Position numbers and translations under genes: made by a program. Shown one piece after another: positions 34,715 to 44,279 of a stretch of DNA of 64,000 nucleotides (the first letter of the stretch is position 1; the number at the start of each line of letters is the position of its first letter). A model generated the notes under the pieces. That model ran no database searches. It was not told the origin of the DNA and saw only the letters and a program-made list of their open reading frames with translations. The DNA is taken from NCBI GenBank assembly GCA_030830895.1, contig JAURMC010000008.1, positions 1 to 64,000 on the forward strand. The letters are read 5' to 3'. The stretch is from Crocinitomicaceae bacterium. Lineage in GTDB: Bacteria; Bacteroidota; Bacteroidia; Flavobacteriales_D; Crocinitomicaceae.

Positions 34715-36745
34715 ATGCCCCGATGTATACTATGTTACGTTACTTTGATTTGCTCGATGTTGAGTTATGGTCAAGCAGACCCCTGCATAAGCAGTGATAA
34801 AAAACTTATTAAGGCCTTACAACCATTTCGTAATGAATTGGATATTAATAAAGCAACCTTGATTTTCAAAGAGCTCAATGCAAATTTCCCTGAAAATGCA
34901 GAAATTCCATTCTTAATGGCCCAAAAAGCTTATAACTATGCTTTAAGTTTAAATAAGGACCCAAAAAAGGTAACCGATGCCGCTCGATATGAGGCGCAAG
35001 CATTCATCCTATATTCTTCTGCTTATAAAAAATGTCCGACCTTTCACGAAGAAATGTTATATAACCTCGCGGTTATGTTGGTTACGAAAGGCGAAACTGA
35101 AAAGGCAATTCCTTACCTACAGGAATTAGTGGCGTTACCTGATGATGATTTCACGAGGCTATCTGCTGATCATGCTGAAAAAAAGAAAACTGCAAGCTCA
35201 TTTATAGAACGGCATCTTCGTGCGAAGGCATTTATCGATAATCCTGTTCCGTTTGAACCGATATTAATTGAGCAAGTAAGCTCAGAGCTTGACGAATATT
35301 TCCCAATGATTTCTCCCGATAACGACTTGATGTTTTTTACGCGCAAAGTTAACCGCAAAAACCTTGGTGACATATCGGATAATGTTGTGGAAGAGTTTAC
35401 GGTGTCTGAACGAAGGTCCCCATATGAAAACGTTTTTAACTACGGTAATCCAGTACCGGCACCTTTGAACGATGGGTCTTTTTTTAACTATGGTACCGCA
35501 ACCTTATCCGCAGATAACAAGGAAATGATCATTTGTGCCTGCAGAAAGGAAACCATTTATTCGCAAACTTATCTCAATTGTGACCTTTACACTACCTCTT
35601 ACAAAAGAACGGGAAAAGGTGGAAACGATTACCAATGGACACCACTCGTGAATATGGGCCCTGGAATAAACACAAAAGACGGATGGGAAGCACAGCCCTC
35701 ACTATCTGCTGATGGAAGGACACTTTTCTATGCAACTTTACGAAAAGGATCTAGAAATAACGACATCTATATTTCCATTAAAAAAGATGACGGTACTTGG
35801 TCTGAAGGCAGACCTTTCAACGAGGTAAATACCGCTGGTAAAGATAAAAGCCCGTTTTTTCATCAAGATGGCGAAACCCTTTATTTTGTATCAGAATCAA
35901 CGGAAGAACGCCCTGGCGTTGGAGGTCTTGACATATATTACATCCGAAAAACTGAGGACGGCTGGAGTAAACCAGAGAATATTGGCTATCCGATTAATAC
36001 ACCAGGCGATGAATTGGGAATTTTCGTCTCTACAAAGGGAGATTTTGCTTATTATTCTAGTCAACAAAATGGGAATTGGAATATCTTCGGATTTGATTTA
36101 TACCTTAAAGCGCAACCAAAATCGGTAGTAATATTAAAAGGCCAACTCACTGACGAAAAGGATCAAGCGGTGGTTGATGGGAAAATTGAAGTCGCATATG
36201 GATCTAACGGAGAAAAGGTAATATTAGATGTAAACAATGAAGACGGTAAATATGCTGCAGTGTTAAAACTGAATAATGATGAACCGATTACGGTTACTCT
36301 AAAAAAGGAAGGAAGTGCTTTCAATTCTTCGGTAATTACTAAAGATCAACTTAATGCAAACAGCGTTACTTTATCCTTGAAATCAGAAACTTTAAAAACG
36401 GGCCAAACCTATAACATTAAAGACATTTTATTTGGTACGGATTCTTATGAATTAACTGAAAACTCAGCTCTTATACTAAAGCGTTTTTCGGAATACTTGA
36501 AGGAGAACGCATCTTTACACATTGCCATTCATGGACACACAGATGATCTTGGAGACGATGAGAAGAATTTGTTACTATCTGAATCTCGAGCCAATGCCGT
36601 TTTAAAGTTCCTCATAACCCAAGGTGTAGAGGCAACTCGTCTTTCTAGCAAAGGATTTGGTGAAAAAAATCCAAAATACCCCAATACCAACGGTGAAAAC
36701 CGGGCTAAAAATCGTCGTACTGAATTCCTGCTAATTAGTCAATAA
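34715..36745 (+). CDS. PorE-like TPR/PD40/OmpA outer-membrane-associated protein
   Basis: A 676-residue protein. The first ATG in the frame gives MPRCILCYVTLICSMLSYGQ, a signal peptide; an upstream TTG is less likely. Order: TPR-like helices (about 25-170), a WD40-like/PD40 propeller (about 185-470; SADGRTLFYAT, HQDGETLYFVS, STKGDFAYYSS), a small beta domain of carboxypeptidase-regulatory type (475-555), and an OmpA domain (about 565-676; GHTDDLGDDEKN, LSESRANAV, RRTEFLL). This is the build of PorE, a T9SS component that binds peptidoglycan, and of its paralogs. A second copy with the same order lies at 58726; which one is orthologous to PorE cannot be decided by eye. Confidence 0.85.
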   Translation: MPRCILCYVTLICSMLSYGQADPCISSDKKLIKALQPFRNELDINKATLIFKELNANFPENAEIPFLMAQKAYNYALSLNKDPKKVTDAARYEAQAFILYSSAYKKCPTFHEEMLYNLAVMLVTKGETEKAIPYLQELVALPDDDFTRLSADHAEKKKTASSFIERHLRAKAFIDNPVPFEPILIEQVSSELDEYFPMISPDNDLMFFTRKVNRKNLGDISDNVVEEFTVSERRSPYENVFNYGNPVPAPLNDGSFFNYGTATLSADNKEMIICACRKETIYSQTYLNCDLYTTSYKRTGKGGNDYQWTPLVNMGPGINTKDGWEAQPSLSADGRTLFYATLRKGSRNNDIYISIKKDDGTWSEGRPFNEVNTAGKDKSPFFHQDGETLYFVSESTEERPGVGGLDIYYIRKTEDGWSKPENIGYPINTPGDELGIFVSTKGDFAYYSSQQNGNWNIFGFDLYLKAQPKSVVILKGQLTDEKDQAVVDGKIEVAYGSNGEKVILDVNNEDGKYAAVLKLNNDEPITVTLKKEGSAFNSSVITKDQLNANSVTLSLKSETLKTGQTYNIKDILFGTDSYELTENSALILKRFSEYLKENASLHIAIHGHTDDLGDDEKNLLLSESRANAVLKFLITQGVEATRLSSKGFGEKNPKYPNTNGENRAKNRRTEFLLISQ

Positions 36746-36764
36746 AAAAGGGCCCTAAGGCCCT
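36743..36764 (-). terminator. rho-independent terminator of rplS
   Basis: Stem AGGGCC / GGCCCT with a 4-nt loop, followed on the minus strand by six T. It is correctly placed 23 bp after the rplS stop; on the plus strand the T tract is weak. Confidence 0.85.
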
Positions 36765-36787
36765 GAAATTATATTTTAAAAACTAGT

Positions 36788-37150
36788 TTACGCTTCTCTT
36801 TTGAATTGCTTTTTTTCACGAATACGCGCCGATTTACCTGTACGTTCTCGGAAATAGAAAATTCTCGCTCTTCGAACAGCTCCTCGTTTGATTATAGATA
36901 TTGATTCTATGAATGGCGAATTCAAAGGAAAAATACGCTCAACGCCAATGTTACCAGACATTTTACGAACAGTAAAGGTACTCGTAGCCCCTTCGCCTCT
37001 ACTTTGTAAAACAACACCTTGAAATTGCTGTATACGCTCTTTGCTACCTTCCTTGATTTTATAACTTACCGAAATAGTATCTCCAGGTTTAAACGAAGGA
37101 AGATTGTTTAACGTAATTACTTCTTTTTGAATTTCACTGATTAAGTTCAT
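36788..37150 (-). CDS. rplS: 50S ribosomal protein L19
   Basis: A 120-residue L19. Start chosen at the ATG giving MNLISEIQKE, matching the family's usual start; a longer ORF adds 12 residues of no L19 character. Conserved blocks are FKPGDTISVSYKI, ERIQQFQGVVLQSRG, FTVRKMSGNIGVERIFPLNSP and RRARIFYFRERTGKSARI. L19 sits at the 30S-50S interface. It stands alone here with its own terminator; its frequent partners trmD, rimM and rpsP are not adjacent (rpsP-rimM lie about 17 kb away). Confidence 0.97.
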   Translation of the reverse strand: MNLISEIQKEVITLNNLPSFKPGDTISVSYKIKEGSKERIQQFQGVVLQSRGEGATSTFTVRKMSGNIGVERIFPLNSPFIESISIIKRGAVRRARIFYFRERTGKSARIREKKQFKREA

Positions 37151-37223
37151 GATTCTGATATTAAATTCACCACTTTGGGGGTGCAATATTACAACTTTTT
37201 TTTTATTATAACTATAAAATCGA

Positions 37224-37655
37224 CTAATTTATAAGATAAATCAACAGAATGAGTATGGCGATAATTCCATAAATAATAAACAAACTTCTGGACTTCACGG
37301 CTAATGTTGCTTGCTTTTTCAATTGCTTCTTTGGAGTTGGATGAATTTGATGAATCTCAATTGGGGGACGATTACCTGAAACTTTTGGGATAGGTTGCTC
37401 GATATTTCGATATTTATTCCAATTGAACTTAACCTTTCCACCGAGAATTACTTCATCATTGTCCTTTAACTGTACAAAACCCTTAAGCACATGACCATTA
37501 ACTTTGGTACCTTGATTGGAACCTAAATCGGTAATAAATACATTACCTTCAGAATCTGCAAACAACTCTAAATGTTCAGGTGCAATTTGATCATGATCCA
37601 ATACGACTTGGTTATGTTTTGCTCGACCTATACGAAGGTGTGTGTTCTTTGGCAT
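37224..37655 (-). CDS. FHA domain membrane-anchored protein
   Basis: A 143-residue protein. The FHA domain covers residues 5-75 with the phosphothreonine-binding signature: LRIGRAKHNQVVL, APEHLELF and ITDLGSNQGTKVNG. After a polar linker with several Pro and Lys residues, residues 120-141 form a single C-terminal membrane helix. Tail-anchored topology places the FHA domain in the cytosol, where it may bind a phosphorylated partner; no Ser/Thr kinase gene is present nearby. It lies between rplS and the parAB block on the minus strand, divergent from parA. Confidence 0.9.
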   Translation of the reverse strand: MPKNTHLRIGRAKHNQVVLDHDQIAPEHLELFADSEGNVFITDLGSNQGTKVNGHVLKGFVQLKDNDEVILGGKVKFNWNKYRNIEQPIPKVSGNRPPIEIHQIHPTPKKQLKKQATLAVKSRSLFIIYGIIAILILLIYLIN

Positions 37656-37724
37656 TACCGAGAATGATTTAACAAAAATAATTAAAATGGTTGATAAAAA
37701 GACGTATTAACCCGTCAAACGAAC

Positions 37725-37755
37725 TTGCAGAAGCATCAATGAATCACTATTTTTG
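37725..37755 (+). promoter_or_regulatory. parA promoter, TTG-N20-TATTTTTG
   Basis: A TTG at 37725-37727, a 20-bp spacer and an exact -7 box at 37748-37755, the best full promoter for a start-proximal box here. The box ends 4 nt before the parA ATG, so the predicted mRNA starts on or next to the start codon. Confidence 0.65.
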
Positions 37756-37759
37756 TACT

Positions 37760-38581
37760 ATGGCGAAAACCATTGCAATCGCAAATCAAAAAGGAGGAGT
37801 TGGTAAAACAACAACCACAATCAATTTAGGTGGTTGCCTTGGTGTGCTTGAATATAAAACACTTATTATTGATGCAGATCCACAAGCGAACTCCACATCT
37901 GGATTGGGTTTTGATCCTAAAAACGTTAATAGCATTTATGATTGCTTAGTTAATGGTGTTTCTGCGGCTTCGCTTATTCTAGAAACAAATACCCCCAACC
38001 TTTATCTATTACCCTCTCACATTGATTTGGTTGGAGCTGAGCTTGAAATGATTAATTTGGAAGAAAGGGAATTTCTACTAAAGAAAGCATTGGAAGAAGT
38101 AGCAGATCAGTATGATGTTATACTTATTGATTGCTCTCCGTCACTTGGTTTAATTACAGTTAATTCATTGGTAGCAGCTGATTCGGTATTAATTCCAGTT
38201 CAATGTGAGTATTTTGCCTTGGAAGGCTTAAGTAAACTAATCAATACCATCAAAATTGTCCAGGGTAGATTAAATCCAACCTTGGAAATTGAAGGAATGT
38301 TATTAACCATGTATGATACACGTTTAAGGCTTGCCAATCAAGTAGTAGATGAGGTTAAAACGCACTTTCAACGATTAGTATTCGATACCATTATCCATCG
38401 CAATACAACCCTTTCAGAATCCTCCAGCCATGGAATCCCGGTAATCATGCATGATGCGGCCTCTAAAGGCGCCATTAATTACCTAAATCTTGCTCGTGAG
38501 ATTCTACAAAAAAACAACCTGACCAAAATGGGTAATTCGGAAAAACATATTGATTTTGAATTAGAAAATGACTTCGAATAA
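37760..38581 (+). CDS. parA: chromosome partitioning ATPase ParA (Soj)
   Basis: A 273-residue ParA/Soj. Start chosen at MAKTIAIANQKGGVGKT, giving the deviant Walker A motif KGGVGKTT at residues 11-18; a longer ORF adds 23 residues upstream that lie inside the promoter. Other motifs are LIIDADPQANST (Walker A') and VILIDCSPSLG (Walker B). No N-terminal HTH, so it is the chromosomal, non-plasmid type. ParA forms ATP-dependent nucleoid-bound dimers that move ParB-parS complexes. parB overlaps its end by 14 bp. I saw no clear parS site nearby. Confidence 0.96.
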   Translation: MAKTIAIANQKGGVGKTTTTINLGGCLGVLEYKTLIIDADPQANSTSGLGFDPKNVNSIYDCLVNGVSAASLILETNTPNLYLLPSHIDLVGAELEMINLEEREFLLKKALEEVADQYDVILIDCSPSLGLITVNSLVAADSVLIPVQCEYFALEGLSKLINTIKIVQGRLNPTLEIEGMLLTMYDTRLRLANQVVDEVKTHFQRLVFDTIIHRNTTLSESSSHGIPVIMHDAASKGAINYLNLAREILQKNNLTKMGNSEKHIDFELENDFE

Positions 38582-39428
38582 TAAAAAAAGTCCCGCTTTG
38601 GGGCGTGGCTTAGGTGCCTTACTCTCCAATAATGAACCAGGAATAGGAGGAACTACTCTAGTGGATATAGCATGTATAGAGGCGAACCCATTTAACCCAA
38701 GAACTCATTTTGAAGGGGAAGCCTTGGAAGAACTTGCTGCATCAATTAAGGAATTGGGCATTATTCAACCCTTAACATTACGACAAATCAGCCCAAACCG
38801 ATATCAATTGATTTCAGGTGAACGTCGACTTAGAGCCTCTCATTTGGCCGGATTGAGTGCCGTGCCGGCATACATTCGTGTTGCAAATGATCAAGCAATG
38901 CTAGAAATGGCATTGGTTGAGAATATTCAACGAGAGAATTTAAACGCTATAGAAATCGGCCTATCTTATTCTCGTCTGATAGAAGAATGCAAGTACACCC
39001 AATCGGAACTTGGGATTAAAATTTCGAAATCTCGGTCAGACATCGCAAATCACCTTCGTTTATTAAAGTTACCAGCAGAAATCCAAGCTGCAGTTCGCGA
39101 TCAGATAATTAGTATGGGGCATGCACGTGCCTTATTGAGTATTCAGGATGAAATTGAGCAACTGAAGGCTTTTAACGCTGTAAAAACAAACCAGTTAAGC
39201 GTAAGAGAAGTTGAATTTTGGGGAAAATCAAACGGCAATTCTAGTTCCAACCACAAAAAGTCGACGCAGAAATCCGCAGTAATTCAATCTATTGAGAATC
39301 AACTCAAATCAACTTTGGGATTACGCGTTAACGTAAGCCAAGATGCAAAAGGAAAAGGTAAAATCACTGTATCCTATAATTCCATGGAACAACTTAATAT
39401 GCTCATCGAAACCTTGACTAATAAATGA
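38568..39428 (+). CDS. parB: chromosome partitioning protein ParB
   Basis: A 286-residue ParB. The N-terminal CTPase/ParB-Srx domain shows IEANPFNPRTHFEGEALEELAASI and the GERRLRASHLAG block (the C-motif GERRxRA) near residues 85-95; VENIQRENLNAIEIG follows. An HTH (about 135-165; SELGIKISKSRSDIANHLRLL) binds parS, and the C-terminal 60 residues form the dimer domain. It starts within parA and overlaps the next gene by 4 bp (ATGA). Confidence 0.96.
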   Translation: MTSNNKKSPALGRGLGALLSNNEPGIGGTTLVDIACIEANPFNPRTHFEGEALEELAASIKELGIIQPLTLRQISPNRYQLISGERRLRASHLAGLSAVPAYIRVANDQAMLEMALVENIQRENLNAIEIGLSYSRLIEECKYTQSELGIKISKSRSDIANHLRLLKLPAEIQAAVRDQIISMGHARALLSIQDEIEQLKAFNAVKTNQLSVREVEFWGKSNGNSSSNHKKSTQKSAVIQSIENQLKSTLGLRVNVSQDAKGKGKITVSYNSMEQLNMLIETLTNK

Positions 39429-39961
39429 AATTGCTGATTTTATTTGGTTTCGTAGCATGTACTTTGTGTTTGATATCAGCTCAACAAACTACTAAGGATA
39501 GCATAATCCCATATAAAAAGGCAGCTATGTTCTCGACTTGTTTACCGGGATCAGGACAAATCTACAACAGCATGCATACTAATGGCAGGAAAAATGCCTT
39601 TTGGAAAGTGCCCTTAATTGCAGTAGGATTAGGAGGAACTACCTTTTTACTAATTCAAAATCAACGCATCGTGAAAGATATCAAATCCGAATATACGTTG
39701 AGGCAAGAAGGGATAATGGGAGATCCCAAATGGGTAGATTACGATGATCAGGCACTTGTATCATTGTATGAACAATATGCAAGATTACGAGACCTCTCAA
39801 TTTTAGGAATTGGTGCAGTTTATGCGCTTCAAATTCTTGATGCCGCAGTTGAAGCTCATTTTCTATCTTTCGATGTATCCAAGGATTTGAGTATACGGGT
39901 AAGTCCATCGTTTTCGAATTACCGCAGTTTCGGATTTACTGCTCAACTAAAACTTCGCTGA
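39425..39961 (+). CDS. DUF5683 family membrane protein
   Basis: A 178-residue protein with an N-terminal signal/anchor (MKLLILFGFVACTLCLISAQ) and the DUF5683 pattern KAAMFSTCLPGSGQIYN ... AFWKVPLIAVGLGGTTFL, followed by a second hydrophobic stretch near 120-140. Function unknown; the family is conserved in Bacteroidota between parB and dapB, as here. It overlaps parB by 4 bp. It is likely an envelope protein; the fixed neighbourhood hints at a link with division or envelope growth (inference). Confidence 0.85.
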   Translation: MKLLILFGFVACTLCLISAQQTTKDSIIPYKKAAMFSTCLPGSGQIYNSMHTNGRKNAFWKVPLIAVGLGGTTFLLIQNQRIVKDIKSEYTLRQEGIMGDPKWVDYDDQALVSLYEQYARLRDLSILGIGAVYALQILDAAVEAHFLSFDVSKDLSIRVSPSFSNYRSFGFTAQLKLR

Positions 39962-39965
39962 TTTC

Positions 39966-40679
39966 ATGAATATAGCACTAATAGGATATGGAAAAATGGG
40001 TAAAACCATCGAGCGAATAGCGAATGAACGAGGCCATGAAATTAGTTCAATTTTCGATTCAAAAAATCCTTACCTCCATGACTCTCAAACCAACGCAGAT
40101 GTTGCCATTGAATTCACTCGTCCAGATCTTGTGGTGGGTCATATTGAAACATCAATGCTTCAACACTTACCTATTGTGGTAGGTACTACCGCATGGAATT
40201 CCCATTTGCCTGAAATTACCCAACGAATTATTGCCACAAACTCTTGTTTAGTGCATGCATCGAATTTTAGTATTGGCGTAAATATTTTCCAACAACTATG
40301 CGAAAATTTAGCCCATATGATGACTTTATATCCTCAATACACACTATCCATTGAGGAAATCCACCACCTTCAAAAACTGGATTCACCAAGTGGGACTGCT
40401 ATATCACTTGCTACTGGAATTATTGAAAATCACTCAACTTACAAATCATGGTCATTAAATACCGTGAACAATAAAAGTGATCTATTAATTGAGGCGAAAC
40501 GCCTTCCGGATGTACCTGGAACTCATGAAATCAGGGCAACATCCACGATAGATACCATTTCGCTGAAGCATGAAGCTCACAATCGTGACGGATTTGCGCT
40601 AGGTGCCATTCTCGCAGCAGAATTTGCAGTCGGAAAACATGGTGTTTTCACGATGAAAGATGTTTTACAAATAACATAA
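39966..40679 (+). CDS. dapB: 4-hydroxy-tetrahydrodipicolinate reductase
   Basis: A 237-residue DapB. The nucleotide-binding loop IGYGKMGKTIE is at residues 4-14, VVGTTAW near 75 and the catalytic block EEIHHLQKLDSPSGTA near 130-145 with the conserved His-His and Lys. It reduces 4-hydroxy-tetrahydrodipicolinate with NAD(P)H in lysine and diaminopimelate synthesis, so it feeds peptidoglycan. It lies 4 bp from the upstream gene and 4 bp from lepB. Confidence 0.96.
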   Translation: MNIALIGYGKMGKTIERIANERGHEISSIFDSKNPYLHDSQTNADVAIEFTRPDLVVGHIETSMLQHLPIVVGTTAWNSHLPEITQRIIATNSCLVHASNFSIGVNIFQQLCENLAHMMTLYPQYTLSIEEIHHLQKLDSPSGTAISLATGIIENHSTYKSWSLNTVNNKSDLLIEAKRLPDVPGTHEIRATSTIDTISLKHEAHNRDGFALGAILAAEFAVGKHGVFTMKDVLQIT

Positions 40680-40683
40680 ACAC

Positions 40684-42606
40684 ATGAGTTTTATCTTTTT
40701 TTACCTTCTAATATTAATTAACCCATTCATAGGACAATGGGGGAAACTATTTCAAAAACTACAATTACCATCCTCGGCTGCCTACATACCGTTGTATAAT
40801 TATTTCCTAGTGTTTAAACTTACTAGTAAAAAACCATTTTGGACTGTTCTTATGCTAATTCCCGGGGTGCACCTGATCATGATGATGGTTGCTAATGTAA
40901 GTTTGATACGAAAATTTGGTAAGTTTTCGCTCACGGATACACTTCAAGGAATTTTCTTTCCTTATTGGATCATGTATAAAGTTGTGAAAGATGAAAAAGT
41001 AACTACAGTACCTGAAACAAACTGGAATAACGCTAAAGAAATTGAATCAAGGAAATGGGGTGACCATCTCGTTCTTTTTATGTGTTTACCCGTATTGGGT
41101 CACGCCTTAGAATTTTTATTTTCATTGGTTAGTAAAAGGAAGGCAGGAAGCAAATCAGGAATTAAAGAGTGGGGTGATTCATTACTTTTCGCATTAATAG
41201 CCGCTACGGTTATCCGAACTTATGTCTTTGAACCTTTCCAAATCCCTACAGGATCCATGGAAAAAACAATGCTTGTAGGTGATTTCTTATTTGTTAATAA
41301 ACTAGCCTATGGACCAAAAGTACCTATTACACCTCTATCTTACCCTCTAGTTCATAATAACGTTCCTTGGGTAAATATTCCTTCGTATTTAACAATAGAA
41401 AAAGGTTCTTATTTCCGCTTACCGGGATTTGGAAAAATTAAACCCTATGATATTGTGGTATTTAATTACCCTTCAGGAGACACCGCTGTTTATGATCCAA
41501 GAATCCCCAACGGATTAATGGGCCATGATTACCATGGAATTATCAATAATGAGGCAATTTGGCAGTTTAGAATTAAGGATAGCCTCCTAGGAAATGCAGT
41601 AAATGCAGCTGATTCACTCAAGTTCCTATCCTTTATAGATAACATCGATTATTGGAGGAATATAGCACGTGAAAACCTGAAGAATGGACTTTTTCCAATT
41701 TACTCTGCAGAAAACGCAGAAGGAATGACGCATGACGGGTTAATTTATCGTCCGGTAGATAAACGGGAGAACTACATTAAGCGTTGTATTGGTACACCAG
41801 GTGATGTTATAAAAATTGAGAATGCCACGGTATACCGCAATGGAAAACCTGCTAAGATCTTTGATAACATGGCGTTCAAGTGGGATGTAAGCAAGGCAAC
41901 GGCTACCTTTAACGCGCAAGAATTATTTGATGTTTTTGGGTTAGAGAATGCCCCAGATGGTTCACGGTTCGATTTTGAGGAAGGCGACTCAACCAATCCG
42001 TATATATTAAACATTAGTCCGCTCGAGAAACAAGAAATACAAAAAGCTTATCCAACGGCTAAGTTTCAAGCCCACATTGACCGCCCGTCATACACTGTTG
42101 AAAAAAGAACTCCTACACCAGAAGATTTGATTGAAAATCTAGAGTGTTTTCCAAAGGATTTTTACGTGAATAATACCATGACGGATTTCCAAGAATTCAC
42201 AGTTCCGAAAAAAGGAACAACCGTCTCAATCAGTTCCGAGAATGTCGCTTGGTACCGAAGAATTATTACGGCTTACGAAGGGCATTCCTTAGAAGAAAAG
42301 AAAGACGGAACAATTCTAATCGATGGTAAAAAAGCAAAAACATACACATTTGGCATGGACTATTATTGGATGATGGGAGATAACCGTTATAACTCTGCTG
42401 ACTCAAGGGTTTGGGGATTTGTACCGGAAGATCACATCGTTGGTAGAGCCTCATTAGTTTGGTTATCTAAAAGCCCGTATAAAGGGTTTAGAATGGAAAG
42501 AATCTTTAAAAATGTAAGTCAGGAAGGCTCTTTTAGTATTCTTCAGCTAGTTGGTTTTGCTATAGGAATTGGAGCTTTAATTGCAATTTTTAAGTATCTA
42601 GCATAG
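40684..42606 (+). CDS. lepB: signal peptidase I, long Bacteroidota form
   Basis: A 640-residue enzyme, about twice the size of E. coli LepB. Three N-terminal membrane segments (DUF5684-like region, residues 1-80) precede a helix near 165-180. Catalytic Ser191 lies in FQIPTGSMEKTMLVGD and the general-base Lys366 in YIKRCIGTPGD, with an insert of about 170 residues between them, then MGDNRYNSADSRVWG near 560 (boxes D/E) and a C-terminal helix. It removes Sec signal peptides at the outer face of the inner membrane, including those of the T9SS cargo and lipid-free secreted proteins here. Large inserts are usual in this phylum. The wbqC-like gene follows directly. Confidence 0.95.
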   Translation: MSFIFFYLLILINPFIGQWGKLFQKLQLPSSAAYIPLYNYFLVFKLTSKKPFWTVLMLIPGVHLIMMMVANVSLIRKFGKFSLTDTLQGIFFPYWIMYKVVKDEKVTTVPETNWNNAKEIESRKWGDHLVLFMCLPVLGHALEFLFSLVSKRKAGSKSGIKEWGDSLLFALIAATVIRTYVFEPFQIPTGSMEKTMLVGDFLFVNKLAYGPKVPITPLSYPLVHNNVPWVNIPSYLTIEKGSYFRLPGFGKIKPYDIVVFNYPSGDTAVYDPRIPNGLMGHDYHGIINNEAIWQFRIKDSLLGNAVNAADSLKFLSFIDNIDYWRNIARENLKNGLFPIYSAENAEGMTHDGLIYRPVDKRENYIKRCIGTPGDVIKIENATVYRNGKPAKIFDNMAFKWDVSKATATFNAQELFDVFGLENAPDGSRFDFEEGDSTNPYILNISPLEKQEIQKAYPTAKFQAHIDRPSYTVEKRTPTPEDLIENLECFPKDFYVNNTMTDFQEFTVPKKGTTVSISSENVAWYRRIITAYEGHSLEEKKDGTILIDGKKAKTYTFGMDYYWMMGDNRYNSADSRVWGFVPEDHIVGRASLVWLSKSPYKGFRMERIFKNVSQEGSFSILQLVGFAIGIGALIAIFKYLA

Positions 42607-43188
42607 GTGATTTTCCCAACTGCATATTTCCCTAGCATTTATTATATGAAGGAATTATGCAAACAAAAAGTCGTTTATATAGAAGATCATGAACATTGGA
42701 TTAAGCAGAGCATCCGAAATCGCTGTGAAATTTTAGGATCCGAAGGCATACTCCGTCTATCCGTTCCAATAGCACATCAAAACAATAAACAATGCGTTAG
42801 AGAAGCCCAAATTGGAAACGAAACACTTTGGAATATTAAACACTGGAGAGCAATTAAAACTGCATATGGGAAATCCCCATATTTTGAATTTTATGACCTA
42901 GAAATTCAATCTATCTTACTAAATCCTCCCAAGGAAATTGCCGAACTAAACTTACTTATTCTTAAACTTTTTATTGAATCTTGGGATTTGCCAATCTCGA
43001 TAAAACGTACTAAAGAATTCAAACCATATGAATCAAAAGACTGGCGCAAGGTCAATTGGTTAATACGAAAAACTCATAAGGAATATCAACAAGTATTTAG
43101 CTATAAAAAACCTTTCATAAGTAATTTATCCGCGCTCGATTTATTAATGTGCGAAGGCCCAATGGGGAGATTAATTCTTTTAGATTAA
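42607..43188 (+). CDS. WbqC family protein
   Basis: A 193-residue protein with the WbqC-like pattern PTAYFPSIYYMKEL near the start, then EDHEHWIKQSIRNRCEI and WRAIKTAYGKSPYFEFY. It has a GTG start directly after the lepB stop codon, supported by the conserved beginning PTAYFPS. WbqC proteins are found in surface polysaccharide clusters but also, as here, as the fixed neighbour of lepB in Bacteroidota; biochemical role unproven. Cytosolic. Its stop codon interlocks (TTAA) with the convergent propeller gene. Confidence 0.85.
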   Translation: MIFPTAYFPSIYYMKELCKQKVVYIEDHEHWIKQSIRNRCEILGSEGILRLSVPIAHQNNKQCVREAQIGNETLWNIKHWRAIKTAYGKSPYFEFYDLEIQSILLNPPKEIAELNLLILKLFIESWDLPISIKRTKEFKPYESKDWRKVNWLIRKTHKEYQQVFSYKKPFISNLSALDLLMCEGPMGRLILLD

Positions 43189-44150
43189 CGGCCAAAAATC
43201 AAACTTTTTCCACCTTTGGATTGCCAAAGCTTATTCCAAGAAATTCGCACAATTGAATTCTTTAGAAAATCCTCATTAGAAATTAATAAATCTCCATTCT
43301 GCGCAAAGGTCAATCCGGTTGGATTAGGAAATAGCCCACTATCCAATTCTGAATAATTAGTAATGACTCCAAATTGATTAAAAACCACAAGAGAGTGATC
43401 AATGGCTGAAAGTATATAAACTTCATTGGTTTTGGGGTGCACCGCAATAGCACTTGGAATTATGGTTAACCCTTTTATCGTGTCATGTAATTCGGTAACT
43501 CTGTTCGCATGAATTCTAATTCCATTTTCTGAGGCAAAGTGCTCAATGGCATCGACGTCATATGAAAACAAGGGCTTAGAAACAAAACGGTTTTTATTTA
43601 AATTAAACGTGTATACAGCTCGAAGCCTGTTAGTTTCTGGATGCTCAACTTCCGGATTGAAGTAGATTCGATGCGTAGACTGATGAAAACATGCCGAACT
43701 ACTTGTCCAGTTTGGCCTTTCTTGAGAAATTTTACGCGTTGAACTGGAATCATATGGGAACTTGGAAGTGTAAACATCCATGTGATCATCAAATAAATAT
43801 AATGTAGTATCTACCTGTACAAAAGCAGACAAATGGTGTCTTGATCTCAATGGAGAGACGATTGAAAAAGAATTAGAATCTGGATTCAAACGTACTAAAC
43901 CGTTAAATCCATCCCCTTGCATTGCCATCAAATGGAGACTGTCTAAACTTGTAATTTCACTAAATGGAACCAATCCTGTTGGTAAATATTGAATGCTTAA
44001 CGGATGTTGTAAATCAAAATACCCACTCTCCTTTTGGAAATGGGTGGCCTGATATTCATAAAACTGATCAATACCATAGGACTCAATAGCCTTTGTAGCA
44101 ATAAAAGACAATGTTGCAAGTACCAAGGAAAAGGCCAATTGACGCTTCAT
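43185..44150 (-). CDS. SdiA-regulated/SMP-30-like beta-propeller protein
   Basis: A 321-residue protein with a hydrophobic N-terminus (MKRQLAFSLVLATLSFIATKA; signal peptide or anchor). The rest shows about six blade-like repeats (VRLNPDS, AVHPKTNEVYILSAIDHSLVVFN, LTFAQNGDLLISNE), like SdiA-regulated and NHL/SMP-30 propellers. It should be periplasmic. No catalytic residues can be named; binding a small ligand or partner is possible. A single-gene unit. Confidence 0.7.
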   Translation of the reverse strand: MKRQLAFSLVLATLSFIATKAIESYGIDQFYEYQATHFQKESGYFDLQHPLSIQYLPTGLVPFSEITSLDSLHLMAMQGDGFNGLVRLNPDSNSFSIVSPLRSRHHLSAFVQVDTTLYLFDDHMDVYTSKFPYDSSSTRKISQERPNWTSSSACFHQSTHRIYFNPEVEHPETNRLRAVYTFNLNKNRFVSKPLFSYDVDAIEHFASENGIRIHANRVTELHDTIKGLTIIPSAIAVHPKTNEVYILSAIDHSLVVFNQFGVITNYSELDSGLFPNPTGLTFAQNGDLLISNEDFLKNSIVRISWNKLWQSKGGKSLIFGR

Positions 44151-44219
44151 ACAATACGAAGTTAGAAAAAACAGGTCAATAATTTAAATAATCATAACAA
44201 AACTTATAATTGAAATAAT

Positions 44220-44250
44220 TTGTTTAATCAAGGTGTCTGAATTACATTTG
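44220..44250 (+). promoter_or_regulatory. promoter TTG-N20-TACATTTG
   Basis: TTG at 44220-44222, 20-bp spacer, exact -7 box at 44243-44250. It lies 29 bp before the chosen ATG at 44280 and only 2 bp before an in-frame upstream ATG, which argues against the latter. Confidence 0.6.
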
Positions 44251-44279
44251 TTATGTCTACGTTGAGAATTAAAATTATT

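Noticed and set aside
37680-39430. parS site near parAB
   Set aside because: No copy of the usual parS palindrome (TGTTTCACGTGAAACA) was seen by eye; it may lie elsewhere.
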